From an uncultured Bordetella sp. (GTDB lineage: Bacteria > Pseudomonadota > Gammaproteobacteria > Burkholderiales > Burkholderiaceae_B): DNA of 6,959 nt. This document shows, in pieces, positions 6,938-6,959 of this stretch. Position numbers and translations under genes: made by a program. The notes under the pieces are model-generated. The model ran no database searches. It saw only the letters and a program-made list of their open reading frames with translations, and had not been told where the DNA came from. Location: NCBI GenBank assembly GCA_937881145.1, contig CALGFL010000442.1, positions 1 through 6,959 on the forward strand. Direction: 5' to 3'. Numbering within the stretch: the stretch's first letter is position 1; each line of letters begins with the position of its first letter.

Positions 6938-6959
6938 ACGATGTGGGTCCAGTGCTCCG
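6934..6959 (+). CDS. Possible start of the next gene, overlapping the zwf stop (3' end outside the window)
   Basis: A GTG at 6934 overlaps the zwf TGA in a GTGA arrangement and reads (V/M)NDVGPVL to the window edge, with GAGGA (6926-6930) only 3 nt upstream. An alternative ATG at 6941 in another frame reads MWVQCS, with GAGG 11 nt upstream. Eight codons are too few to identify a product or even to choose the frame. Genes often found after zwf in proteobacteria are pgl, glk and hexR, but nothing here selects among them. Confidence 0.25.

Overview
This window is an ordinary, well-organised stretch of chromosome from a high-G+C proteobacterium. Gene order (nagZ-uvrC-pgsA), protein sequence style and strong G/C bias at third codon positions point to a betaproteobacterium of the order Burkholderiales. 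My best guess is Alcaligenaceae (Achromobacter or an environmental Bordetella-like organism); this is recognition by eye, not a database result. I see no mobile element, CRISPR array, tRNA, rRNA or clearly novel system.

Left part (about 1-2870, plus strand): the 3' end of nagZ (peptidoglycan recycling glucosaminidase), complete uvrC (nucleotide excision repair nuclease subunit, 610 aa) and complete pgsA (phosphatidylglycerophosphate synthase, 190 aa). The three genes run head to tail with gaps of 20 and 50 bp. A perfect 12-bp hairpin with an A tract on one side and a T tract on the other (2841-2868) lies between the convergent pgsA and eda genes and can serve as terminator for both.

Right part (about 2880-6959): an Entner-Doudoroff locus. 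On the minus strand edd (6-phosphogluconate dehydratase) is followed 6 bp later by eda (KDPG aldolase). Divergently, on the plus strand, lies zwf (glucose-6-phosphate dehydrogenase). Together these supply three of the four steps from glucose-6-phosphate to pyruvate plus glyceraldehyde-3-phosphate; 6-phosphogluconolactonase is not in the window and may lie downstream of zwf. A further gene may begin in the last 26 bases, overlapping the zwf stop.

The most informative non-coding stretch is the 116-bp AT-rich edd/zwf divergent intergenic region. It holds a perfect 15-bp palindrome (5390-5404) and an imperfect second copy (5423-5437), centres 33 bp apart. Both resemble the operator of HexR, the KDPG-responsive RpiR-family regulator of central carbon metabolism, and both overlap plausible divergent promoter elements. 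This suggests co-regulation of both transcription units by the pathway's own intermediate.
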